Positions 55,066-64,000 of a DNA stretch of 64,000 nt are shown in pieces. The notes beneath the pieces were generated by a model. It was not told the DNA's origin, did not search any database, and worked only from the letters and a program-made list of their open reading frames with translations. Origin of the DNA: Diplodia intermedia (taxonomy: Eukaryota; Ascomycota; Dothideomycetes; Botryosphaeriales; Botryosphaeriaceae); the NCBI GenBank assembly GCA_021495925.1, contig JAKEKT010000044.1:186001-250000 (forward strand), in the 5' to 3' direction. Both the position numbers and the translations under genes were made by a program. The stretch's first letter is position 1, and each line of letters opens with the position of its first letter.

Positions 55066-56943
55066 TCAACGACACCCGCAGAATTTATCCTGCAATAACA
55101 GACAATGCCACTTCCTTTTGAAGAGATCTGTAGCCGGAAAGTCCTCCACCATCCGTGCCGCCCGCTCCTTCTCACAAATGCCCTCGGCCCTCAGCAGCTC
55201 CAAGATTCTTTCCTCAAACCAGCCCACCATCTCATCTCCTCCACCCGCCAAACCAAGCTGCTTCATCTTGGCCCCCATCCTCTCCGCCACAAACCAACCA
55301 ACCACCAACGCCCACATCAGCGCCTCCACGCCCAGCGCCCCCGCCCCGCCGGCACCGTCCCCGCAATCGCCATCCCCCCGCCGCCGCGTCCACCCCGCCG
55401 CCGCAAACCCGCCACCGCCAACACCACTGCCCTCGAGCGCGCCCCGCAGCCGCCCAACCAACGCCTCATGCAGCTGCAAATGCGCAGGGAGCTCCGTCAA
55501 CGCCGCCCACAAGTACGCGTTGGCAGCATGCAGCATGACGGCATGCGCCCACCGATATCCCTCTTCCTCCTCCCCTTCCTCCCCCTCACCATCGTCCCCC
55601 CCACCCCCGCGATCATCGTTATCCAGCAGCCGCGCCTGCTCGACCAGCAGCGCGTGCGCCGCGTCGTCCAGCGCCGCCGCCACGGCTTCCTTGGCGGCGC
55701 CGTCGGCTCGGAACGCCGCGGCCTGCCATGCTGATGTGGTGGATGTGCTGACGAGGGTGAGGGCGGAGAGGATGTGGGAGAGCTGCTCGCTCCTACCTGT
55801 TGTTGTTGTTGTTGTTGCGTGCCGGGGGAGATAGGACGATGCGGCGCGGGCGTGGGCGGCGGAGACGAGGGCGGCGAGGGCGGGCGGGAAGGGCGAGGGG
55901 GAGGGCGCAGTGGTGGTGCCGTCGTTTGTCGTTGTCGGCCAGGGCGGAGCGGCGGGGGCGAGCGTGGGGCGCAGCTGGTAGGCGGCGCAGACGTGCAGCT
56001 CGCACCAGATGACGGCGCGCCGGTTGAAGCGCTGGAACGTGTCCATGCCGCCGCGCAGCCGGATCAGCTCGCGCGCGCCGTTGAGGTGCGACAGGGCGAC
56101 GTCTTTGTCGCCGTTGAAGACGGCCTGCACCGAGGAAATGCGTTAGTGTGGTGATGCGTGGTCGGGGCGGCTGGATGTCTGCGCTCACCACTGTGCAGCC
56201 CAGGCCTGCTATCGCGAAGATGACGGACTCGGGGATTTCGGATGGCTTGGCTCTCGACGACGCGAGGCTCTCGCGGATGGACCGCAGCGTGTGGTTCTGC
56301 ATCTTCAGGTGGTCGAAGCGCCATCGGGAATGTGGACTGATGATGAAATGTTGATTCGAGATCCCGGCGAGCAGGACTAGGAAGGATGTCTCGTGCGAGC
56401 TGATCAGGTCCCATTGCGTGTTGCCGCGTTTCACTGCTGCGCTCTGGCTTCGTAGCAGTCTGTCTGTTGCGTCTAGTTAGCCGACTGCATCACCGGTGGT
56501 AGACCGACTGTACCTTCGGCGAGTGGCGTGGGGCCGGGGTAGTTGTCGAAGTCTGGTTTCGAGTGAGTTGGCGCGACTGGAGTATGCATAGCGGGCTACT
56601 GACAGTATGCGAGAAGATCATGCATGCCCGGGTAGCATCTCACGGGCAAGCAGTCAAATGGATCCGCGTCGGCAAAGTTCATACGCTGCAGAGGGTGCGG
56701 AACCATTGCATTTGAGTTGGGTGGTTCGTCTTTCTTTTGGTCGGGCTCAGGGCGCCTCAGGCCATGGCGTCGTTTCGCTTCGTGCGTCGCGAACATGACG
56801 TGCGCACGAATCTTGCGTCTCTTGATTCGACTCATGGTGGTCGTCGCATCGACAAACAGCAGAGGTAAGGGCGGCTCATCTCGAGATGCAAATGTCGGTC
56901 GCGCTGCGTGGGAGGAGGTCGCCGCAGACCTGGAAGGGGACAT
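55066..56943 (-). CDS. Fungal-specific transcription factor domain protein, no zinc cluster
   Basis: Four exons (56943-56604, 56552-56514, 56463-56189, 56124-55066) sum to 1713 bases, or 570 residues. The N-terminal part (FVDATTTMSRIKRRKIRAHVM, then THEAKRRHGLRR) is the basic, nuclear-looking start common in a fungal family that keeps only the regulatory half of Zn2Cys6 factors. WDLISSHETSFLVLLAG, HLKMQNHTLRSIRESL and HLNGARELIRLRGG are its core helices. The C-terminal ~350 residues contain Asp/Gly/Glu-rich linkers and helices (WAHAVMLHAANAYLWAAL, ALMWALVVGWFVAERMG). No Cys6 cluster is present, so direct DNA binding is doubtful. The 39-base second exon joins YYFDNYPGP between two phase-1 introns. 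It is presumed nuclear, with targets unknown. Confidence 0.85.
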
Positions 56944-57228
56944 GGTTGCCGTTGCTCAGGAAGAGGAGACTCCTGGGGTTTTGATTGATTTTTGTTGGTG
57001 GCGAGTCGTGGGCGCGGGGCTGGTCCGAAGAGGCATCTACGTGATGATACGCTAGCTGCTTACATGCAGTCGCACTAATCCCCGTTGCCCGGAAAGGAAG
57101 GAGGGGGGGTCTCGTCCGTTGCTGCCTGGCCAGTGCATGCATCCTCGCTCCTCCGCTTACGTGCAGCCGCGCTAAGCAATCCATGCCACCATCTGTATTG
57201 TTGGTTTCTACACGAGAAACTCGGCTGT

Positions 57229-58184
57229 CTACCTTCGCCCGTCGCTCGCAGGCTGTAGGTGACGAGTGCCATCGATCAAAGCCTGCGCAAAGACTGCCCT
57301 AGTGGCGGCTTTTTCGACAGTCAGCAAGGACTGGATGGTGCAGCCGCGGGGCGACGAGATGCTCTCCCGCAGCGCCGCCGGATGCATTCCAGTGGCCAAC
57401 ATGGCCCCCAACCCATTGACTCCCTGCACCGCGATTTCCATGGCATCTGCACGCCGAATGCCCTCGGCTACCGACCCGTCCAACAAGCCTTCGAGAGGAA
57501 TGGACAAGGCCGCCAAGCAGGCAGTCATCAGCATGGACCCGGCGTTGACCAGCCCTGATGCAAGCCATTTGACGCTCCCGACCTGGCTGAAAATCCATTC
57601 AGTAAGCTCGGCTTCCCGTGGCGGTATGGGTCCCGAGTCGGGCAACTCCAGGATTGTCATGGATTGACGGCATCGTGCGGCCATGTTCGGTACGGCTTTG
57701 GTGACAACGGGCCCTCCGCTCGTTTCACCGGATGCGCAGAGGCTCAGCACCTCGCCGGAACTCAGGCCGGCCAGCATGCTGATCACCAACTTGCCTCTCA
57801 GTGCTTCTCGGACTCCCGGGGCCCGAAGCACATCTTGGGCCATGTATGGCTTGAAGCCCAGCACTACCACGTCCGCTTCTCGTATGGCGTCGATGATTCG
57901 AGAATGTATGACAGATACTCGAGATGCATGTCTGCTGCTATATTTCTCTTGGAGTCTCTGGGCTGAGCGTGCACTCTGTGTGTATGCGATGAACTTGGAG
58001 ACCCTCAATCCCGGGGTCGGTTGCGAAGCTGCTTCTCCGTTCGGGAAAACCGAGTCAAGCAGCCCGTCCAGAACGGCGCCGCCCATATTTCCTTGGTGCC
58101 ATCAGTCTTCCGGAGTGCATTATTGAGTAGTCGATGGAACTCACCGCAGCCGATGAATGCTGCTGTCAAATCCGAGTCGCCCAT
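57229..58184 (-). CDS. Pyrroline-5-carboxylate reductase (P5CR-like)
   Basis: Exons 58184-58145 and 58091-57229 give 300 residues. The Rossmann motif FIGCGNMGGAV (residues 10-20) is split by the intron. VVVLGFKPYMAQDVL (the KP motif), VISMLAGLSSGEVLSL and VVTKAVPNMAAR are standard family elements. The C-terminal dimer helix ends HPAALRESISSPRGCTIQSL, the family signature that binds P5C/proline. The usual SGSGPA stretch is replaced by VNAGSML, so this is a divergent copy and may act on a related cyclic imine. The reaction would be NAD(P)H-dependent reduction of pyrroline-5-carboxylate to proline (or a relative). Proline dehydrogenase, the opposite reaction, lies 5 kb away on the same strand with a regulator between. 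Confidence 0.9.
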
Positions 58185-58368
58185 CTTGTTGCGAGAATCT
58201 CCGGGTAAGCGAGAAGCACGATCTTCGCAATGTTTCTCGCAGTGACAAAGGAATACTTGACCGCGTCTCTCAGAAGACGCTTCCTACGCTCTGGATATTT
58301 AAGCTACCAGCGGAACGTGTCCCGCTGCTCGGTGCAATCTTGCCGTCCCGACACTCCCGATCTCGGTC

Positions 58369-58982
58369 CTACTTCCGGGAGGGCGATCCGACCATTGGCG
58401 TCCGCACCGCCGATACATACTGAGTCATGTGTTAGTGATGAAAGAGGCAACGCAGAGATGGACCAGAATACCGGAATGACTTGAACCTTGTCCAGGTCCC
58501 AAACACCGTGGACGGCGTAAGCGTCCCTTCTGATAACATCCCAGACCTCGTCGGCGCTATCCGCTGCGTAAATGATCATGCTCCCTATCTGTTGAGCAGC
58601 CTTCCCCTCCATCGGATGGTCTTCATACATTCCTCCTTGAGAGGTCGTCAGAATATGCCGAGAGTGGAGGCCCACGGAGCGCACAACACCATCTTACCTC
58701 CTACCACGAGAGTACCAGACGCTATCTGGGGCTTGATTTGTTCGTAGTGCAACCTTCAAGAAAGTCAGATACACATATCTATAGCTGATGCAACACGTAC
58801 ACTCCAGCTGTCTCGCGTTGCTTCAAAACATTCGGCTTGTCCGGAAGCAAGCAAAGGAACTCTTTCTTCGGCGCCGTCGCGAAGGAAAGACTGCGGATAC
58901 GACCAAGGACAAGATTGCGTGCTGAACGACACAGATGACGAGAGCCGAGTGATGCGCCCAGGACGCCGAACTTGGACAACAT
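58369..58982 (-). CDS. YCII-domain protein, probably mitochondrial
   Basis: Four exons (58982-58801, 58753-58698, 58635-58472, 58419-58369) sum to 453 bases, or 150 residues. The first ~40 residues are basic and Ser/Leu-rich without acidic residues, fitting a mitochondrial presequence. The rest is a YCII (dimeric alpha/beta-barrel) domain. EFLCLLPDKPNVLKQR forms strand 1, HYEQIKPQIASGTLVVGGG the helix and strand 2, GSMIIYAADSADEVWDVI strand 3 and its helix, and YAVHGVWDLDKVQVIPYVSAV the final strand with the conserved GVWD. Family members are small enzymes or stress proteins with a His/Asp site; no reaction can be assigned. It starts ~210 bases from the regulator's 3' end and ends 184 bases from the P5C-reductase start, all on the same strand. 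Confidence 0.88.
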
Positions 58983-59193
58983 TGTCAGGGTGCGGGGTGT
59001 GAAGGAATGTTAGCCTTTCGATCTGTATGGTTTTGACACAAGTTCGATTTATCGGCCTTGTCAGTTACTTGTAGTGTCCCCGCATCGAAAGAACGTATGC
59101 CCACGTCGGAAGAGAGTTCCGACGCAAGATGAAAGAAGTCGGATTGAGATAAGCGTGTCCGCAACCATCCTACGCTCCATCATTCTCGGCTAT

Positions 59194-61692
59194 CTACCAA
59201 TCCATGACCTGTGGCCCAAAGTCGTTATCCACCTCAAGCTGGGCCGCCAAGTCCAACATTTCAGTCGGCGATATCCCGACGATGCCATTCTCCAGGAACA
59301 GGTCCCACCCGGAATCGGCGGGGCGCACAGTCGAAGCGATTGCAGCCTGGTGTTCCGGGTGGCCCACCGAGGGCGTCGTCGGCTCGTCGCACACGGGGCT
59401 CACGGCCACGAGAGCGTCCTCCAGCTGCCCGAGCTCTCGCTTCCGCAACGGCGCCGCCACGCTCCCCTTTGCGATCATCTTGTCCAAGACATGCTTCACG
59501 TCCTCGGACCATCGCTCGTCCGTGAGAAGCGAGGGGTTGATGGTGCGGATGAGGTAGAGGATGAAGGCCGAGGACGACGCGTCTTCGAGTTGGAAGGGGA
59601 GGAACGCTTCTGCGGCCATGGTCAGCGGGATTCATAGCTGACCCGTGCTGCAACAGCTCACCCAACAGGTCTTCGTCGCCCATTCCGCGGAGAGTGCGCA
59701 GGATGATCATGGCCGAGTCTACGCATGACTGCAGAAGCGACACGACTGGCGCAGAGAGCGTAATGGGCCGACACCTCAAAGTCTCTGCTCGTCTGATGTG
59801 CATTTGGAGAGCACACATTACCAAGGGACGTGTCGTCAAAACGACGCACTGTGATGGTCAGAAACGGGGCCGAGCCTGGGGCGGCGCTTTCATACATGGT
59901 GGTAGGACAAGATCAGACGCAAAGCCATTCTGGACGCTTTGCTGATGGATCCCTGGAAATGAGTGTTGAGGAGCTCATTGATGTCTTTGGATAGCTGGGC
60001 AAGCTCTCTCAGAACTTTCTGTGTGTTCGGCACCAACGAGCCGTCGAATTGCTCCCCAACTCCGTAGATGGCTGTCCGTTGCGCCGTCAGCCAGGGTATT
60101 TGGCTTTGCACCACGGCTCACATACCTGTCAGGATACGGGCCATCAAGCGCGAGAGCCGAACATGCAAGGACATGTTCAGTGCACTGAGAGACTCATCCA
60201 TCTCCGAAGGTAGCTTGGCGGTAATGTCGCCGTCGCAGATGGAACACGGGCAACCCATGAGCGGCCCAAACTCTCGGTCGAGTCTGTAGACGACCCAGAA
60301 GATGATGTTGCACCGGCGAGAGTGCTCAATGCCTACCACTTCCTCTGGCATGTGGCGATGCCATCCTTCGACTATGCAGGTACGCAATGCATGTCCAATC
60401 TGGTGCAGTATCTGTAAGCAGCAGGCCCATGGAAGATGGTGAAGGACGTACATGATGGCAAGCGCCGACCCTCATGTCCACAGATTGCAGATACACGGCA
60501 CCCAAAGCCAAGGCTTGAACTGCTTGTATGGGGTCCGGTGCTAGTCCTGCCAGATCTGGCATCAGGGACATGGCCTGGGCAGCGTATTGGTAGCCGGGAG
60601 GTCCATCGCGGGAGCTCTCGTTGGAGATGGAGGCCTTTCCAAAGGCCAGGATCAAGAGGAACTGGGCGTACCAACTTCTTGACGAAACAGCTTTTCCTAC
60701 GGGGTCGTCGTAGAATTCGTGGATACGACGGAGAAAGTCTGCTTCATCGATGATGTACAGTATGGAGCCGAGATAGAACTTGGCCGTGTTGAACAGGAAC
60801 AGGGCGTAGTCCATGGGAGGTACACTGGTTACATCAGGAACCTCATCATGGCCCAAAGGCGACCATCGTAAGCGGAAACTCTCGCCTCCAAAGTGGCCTG
60901 GGTCTGGCTGAAAGATGGATTCCGGCAACCGCCATCCAAGCAGGGATAGGACGCGCCTACAGAAAGACCAAGAGGAACAAGGCCCCATGTACCCTTTGGT
61001 TCGAGTCAGCGAGAGGCGGCGAAGGCAGTCCCCGAGCATGTACTCACAGAACCTCCCACCTATCTCCGCGAAGGTGTACTCGTTATCGGCCAAAGGATTC
61101 TGCCGGAAGGCTGTTCCGGGATCGGTCCAGTGTGCGTCCGTTCCGGAGAAGTGGGATGGAGGATGTGGATTTGCGGGAACGTGGGGAGCTATCTCTACAT
61201 CACCGTGAGACATTGGAAGTGAAGCACATACATGTAGACTCACCATCCTCTGCGTCGTCAACGAATTGCGGCAAAATGGCAGGTTGTGCAGAAAGCAAGC
61301 TGCTGGACGCAACCTGATTACCCGCCGATACACGGTTCTGGGTGGGAGATTCTGGGCTCACGCTCGGAACGGGGAAGCGAGCTCGGCTTTCCAGCTCCCG
61401 CAGATAACTGCATGGTATACATCTTCAGCTCTGCCGACGCCATTGAATCGATTGGCCAAAGATTACCTCTCGGAAACGGATACGCGCTTGACTTCGGCGG
61501 CGTAGTGGCACCGCTCGTTTTTCCGGGCACACCTGGGACATGGCCATGCGCCGGAACACTTTACCTTCATAGCACGACATCGGTCGCAGCTGCGCGTCGT
61601 TAGCACCTGCCGTCATTCGGGTCGGGGTGCCGTCTTCCGTACGCCTTGGACACTTTCTTTCCTATCCTGCTGTCACGCGTCGAGGCGGGCAT
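59194..61692 (-). CDS. Zn2Cys6 transcription factor
   Basis: Eight exons (61692-61643, 61589-61467, 61407-61244, 61194-60452, 60411-60126, 60071-59896, 59848-59662, 59609-59194) sum to 2145 bases, or 714 residues. The zinc cluster is at the very N-terminus: C18-x2-C21-x6-C28-x5-C34-x2-C37-x6-C44 in KACDRCRAMKVKCSGAWPC..., and YLRELESRARF begins the coiled linker. The Fungal_trans regulatory domain follows, with RRCNIIFWVVYRLDREFG and CPCSICDGDITAKLP as its hallmark; WDLFLENGIVGISP closes the C-terminus. It would bind CGG-type sites in the nucleus. Sitting between proline-metabolism-like genes and divergent from a flavin-reductase-like gene, it is the likely regulator of the group, by analogy to proline-utilisation activators of the PrnA/Put3 kind (inference). 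Intron 4 is only 40 bases long. Confidence 0.9.
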
Positions 61693-62084
61693 GGTGACTA
61701 TTCCGCGGGTGAAGCAGCTGAAGCGTCGGGGCAGCGTTCCGACTTTAACACAACGATTAGTGCGCTAGTGCGTAGTTCTCCACAAGCCTTATCTCCAGCA
61801 CAGATACCCCGCATCTTGATGCTGTTTCCCCTCCACATGTTTACATGCAAGTGAAGGACGGAAGAATCACGCATGCGGTACCGGAGGAGCAAAGAAGATA
61901 AGACGGCGATGCTGATTGGAAGACTGATCGAGTCGCTGGCTGGGTTTAGCGAGAGTCGGACGCGGCCTCCGATACCGCAATGCGTCGGAAGAGCCGGCCG
62001 GCCATCGTCGGCAAACACCAAACATTGTGTGCATATTAATCAGCAGCTCTATCACGCCTCAGACAACACCGATCCATTTTCATC
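61693..62084. promoter_or_regulatory. Divergent promoter, Zn2Cys6 regulator / flavin-reductase-like gene
   Basis: The 392 bases separate two divergent start codons. A possible self-regulated control region: CGG/CCG triplets occur (for example near 61880 and 61960), but no clear palindromic pair was identified by eye. Confidence 0.45.
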
Positions 62085-63117
62085 ATGGCAGCGTCTCTCA
62101 CCCGGCTGAATGTCACTCGGAGGTAAGTTTGAAGGCACTCCTTGAAGAATTCCCGCCGAGCTGAAGACCACGTGCCACAGACATTTGCTTTCGCATTTCA
62201 AATTACATCGGGGAAGCTCCAGAATGACGTCTTCCGCAGCAGAAGCAACCAAGACTGCGCAGGCACAGTACAAGATCGTTGACAAAGTCCGCGATTTCGA
62301 CAAAACCCTCGCCAAGCGCCCGGACTTCGACCACTCCAACACGCCCATCGAAGTCACAAAGAACCCCGACCCCAACTGGGACTACGGTCAAGGCGTCCGT
62401 GGCAATGACCCGCTCGCCAAACACGTCGAGGTTGATCCGTATGCCGCCGACCGGCCCATGGTCAACAACTACCGGCTGCTCATCTCGGGCATCGCGCCTC
62501 GCCCCATCGGCTTCATCAGCACCGTGGCCGGCGACGGCGCCACCAAGAACCTCTCCCCTTTCAGCTACTTCCAGGTCATCGACCACGACCCTCCCATGTT
62601 CATCGTCGGATTCTCGTCCAGACCCGGCCGCGAAAAGGACACGTTCCGCCATCTCAAGGAAACCGGCGAATGCGTCATCAACGCCGTCTCCGAGAGCATG
62701 ATCGAGGCCGTCAACGCCACCGCCATCGACGCCCCCTACGGCGTCTCCGAGTGGGACGTCTCGGGCCTGCACGAGGCGCCCGCCTCCACCGTCAAGCCCG
62801 CCCGCGTGCAGGAATCCGTCTTCTCCATCGAGGGCAGGGCCGTCGACGTCAAGGAGTTCCGCGATCACCAGCGCGAGGGCATGAGCGTCGCCGGCCTGGT
62901 CTTGGTCAAGGCTACCCGTTTCTGGGTTCGCGAGGACGCCGCCGATGCCGATGTCAGCCATATCGACCTCGACAAGCTTCGCCCGCTCGGCCAGCTCGGT
63001 GGCATGTCGTACGGCCGTGTCACTTCTACTTTCGAGCTGCCCAGAAAGCATTGGGCGGAGGAGTGCCCGAAGAGTGAGTTGCTTTCCGAGTTGGAGAAGG
63101 CGAGGAAGGAGAAGTGA
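62085..63117 (+). CDS. Flavin-reductase-like FMN-binding split-barrel protein
   Basis: Exons 62085-62122 and 62181-63117 give 324 residues. The first exon and the start of the second encode an Arg/Ser/Leu-rich, acid-free leader (MAASLTRLNVTRRHLLSHFK), a likely mitochondrial presequence. A start at the internal ATG 62224 would give a 285-residue cytosolic form. The core has the flavin-reductase fold: RLLISGIAPRPIGFISTV, NLSPFSYFQVIDHDPPMFI and FRHLKETGECVINAVSE are the FMN-binding strands, followed by EVKEF-like and ARVQESVFSIEGR sections. Family members reduce flavin with NAD(P)H or bind FMN as oxidoreductases. Its divergent placement from the zinc-cluster regulator, and the mitochondrial signal shared with the YCII protein, suggest it belongs to the same pathway. 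Confidence 0.9.
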
Positions 63118-63290
63118 ATTTGGCTGGTGTTCAGTACTTCCTTTTAAGCGTGTAATATCTTCCCATGCCACAGTTCGGCAATTTCCTTCGGTGAAGCAGG
63201 TACGCATACCAATATTTAAAAGAGTTTGGAGTGGTAGAGCAGCAGGAATTCTTGAAAAGAATGGGAATCGGAGCTATTCTCCACGGTACT

Positions 63291-64000
63291 CTATTCTTTC
63301 CTGGCCATCCTCCATGTCCTTCTCCGCAGCTCTTCCCTCAATGCGCCGGCCATGTGCTTGGTCCGCTCCACCGCTCCCCGATTTTCGATGGCCCGACGGT
63401 GCAAGAAACCCATACACTCGCCAACCGAGCCCCAGGTGAGGCACTTGAAGGCCTTCGGAGGCCTTGCTTTAGTCATGCCCGGATCGGCCAAGCACCTTTC
63501 ATAATTCACGATCAACTCGCACCCCAGCTCATCCGCCATGCCGACAATCTGACCACACTCCAGCGTCGCCGTGGGCAACCCCGCAACGAGGCGGGCACGA
63601 TGCATGGCGCAGGTCTTGGACACGCTCGCAGCATTATGCGTAGCCAGGAAGAGCGCCGCGCTCGGGAACCGCAAGCCCTGCGCTTGAGCCTCCGGCGGCA
63701 GCATCTGGGCGACGAGCTTCTCGGCAATGGCGTCGTACGACCGATCCGTCTCCTCCTTGGTGTCGTGGATCAACGCGCGCACCTCGTGCTCGATGTAGGC
63801 GCCGCGCACCAGCTTGACGCCCACCGTCCACCCCTCGCGCGCGGCCAGGCAGACGTGCCGGTCGGCGTTGGCGCCCGCGCCCTTCAGGTAGCCCTGGATC
63901 GTGTTGTACACCAGCGCCCGCCCGTCCCGGTTCCACCGCCGCATCAGCCCCATCACCCACTCGTCGATGCCCCGCTGCAGCACCTGCTGCTCGCCGTCGA
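63291..64000 (-). CDS. Proline dehydrogenase, C-terminal part (5' end outside window)
   Basis: The frame is open to the window edge, and about 236 C-terminal codons are present. YNTIQGYLKGAG, GVKLVRGAYIEHEV, LFLATHNAASVSKTC and ECGQIVGMADELGCEL are the PRODH barrel strands that bind FAD and proline. RRAIENRGAVERTKHM is the C-terminal helix with the Arg pair that holds the substrate carboxylate. The enzyme oxidises proline to pyrroline-5-carboxylate in mitochondria, reducing FAD. It is the catabolic partner of the P5C step. The stop is at 63291-63293, 173 bases from the converging flavin-reductase-like gene. The N-terminus, with its mitochondrial signal, cannot be seen. Confidence 0.93.
   Translation of the reverse strand, partial: DGEQQVLQRGIDEWVMGLMRRWNRDGRALVYNTIQGYLKGAGANADRHVCLAAREGWTVGVKLVRGAYIEHEVRALIHDTKEETDRSYDAIAEKLVAQMLPPEAQAQGLRFPSAALFLATHNAASVSKTCAMHRARLVAGLPTATLECGQIVGMADELGCELIVNYERCLADPGMTKARPPKAFKCLTWGSVGECMGFLHRRAIENRGAVERTKHMAGALREELRRRTWRMARKE

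Noticed and set aside
60980..61020. 36-base intron inside exon 4 of the Zn2Cys6 regulator
   Set aside because: It has GT...TAG ends and is in phase, but is too short for a normal fungal intron, and the frame is open through it.
62203..63207. 334-codon minus-strand frame
   Set aside because: Antisense shadow of the flavin-reductase-like gene.

Overview
The window is nuclear DNA of a filamentous ascomycete (Pezizomycotina; a Dothideomycete is my guess, not proven). The evidence is short introns of about 50-80 bases with GTRNGY donors and CTRAY-type branch points, GC-rich coding exons separated by AT-richer gene-poor stretches, and typical fungal families: Zn2Cys6 regulators, a STAND-type N-terminal domain with ankyrin-like repeats, GH43, salicylate-hydroxylase-like monooxygenases and MFS sugar transporters. 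I rebuilt gene models by hand by joining frames at splice sites. For most genes the summed exon length is an exact multiple of three, which supports the models.

Layout. 1-5.6 kb holds no gene I can support. 5.6-27.3 kb, all on the plus strand apart from one doubtful small minus-strand ORF near 19 kb, holds an ankyrin/STAND-N protein, a 1502-residue conserved protein, a C2H2-like protein, a short-chain dehydrogenase, a secreted or GPI-type protein and a sugar transporter. 27.4-33.2 kb is mostly minus strand: a small secreted protein, a 3-hydroxyacyl-CoA dehydrogenase with a frame-broken YWTD beta-propeller directly behind it, and a cytochrome b5/NADH-b5-reductase fusion. That fusion is divergent from a soluble P450 at 33.8-35.5 kb, and the two share a 613-base promoter region. 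35.5-38.7 kb is AT-rich and contains a decayed SERAC1-like hydrolase. 38.7-45 kb carries a FAD monooxygenase, a possible DUF7924-type protein and a secreted GH43 enzyme. 45-55 kb is accessory-like. It contains an MFS relic, a four-unit PAN/apple-like secreted protein, a secreted precursor with seven Cys-framed peptide repeats separated by Kex2 sites, two gene remnants that meet head to head, and a disrupted coding-like tract. 55-64 kb holds a fungal-specific regulator and then a tight group: pyrroline-5-carboxylate reductase, a YCII-domain protein, a Zn2Cys6 regulator, a flavin-reductase-like protein and proline dehydrogenase (cut by the window end).

How the genes may work together. The divergent P450 and b5/b5-reductase pair looks like an oxidase with its electron donor. 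The last five genes look like a small proline/pyrroline metabolism cluster with its own regulator. The repeat precursor looks like a kexin-processed secreted peptide gene, and I regard it as the best candidate for something undescribed. These functional links are inferences from position and family. No tRNA, rRNA, CRISPR array or intact transposon was recognised.
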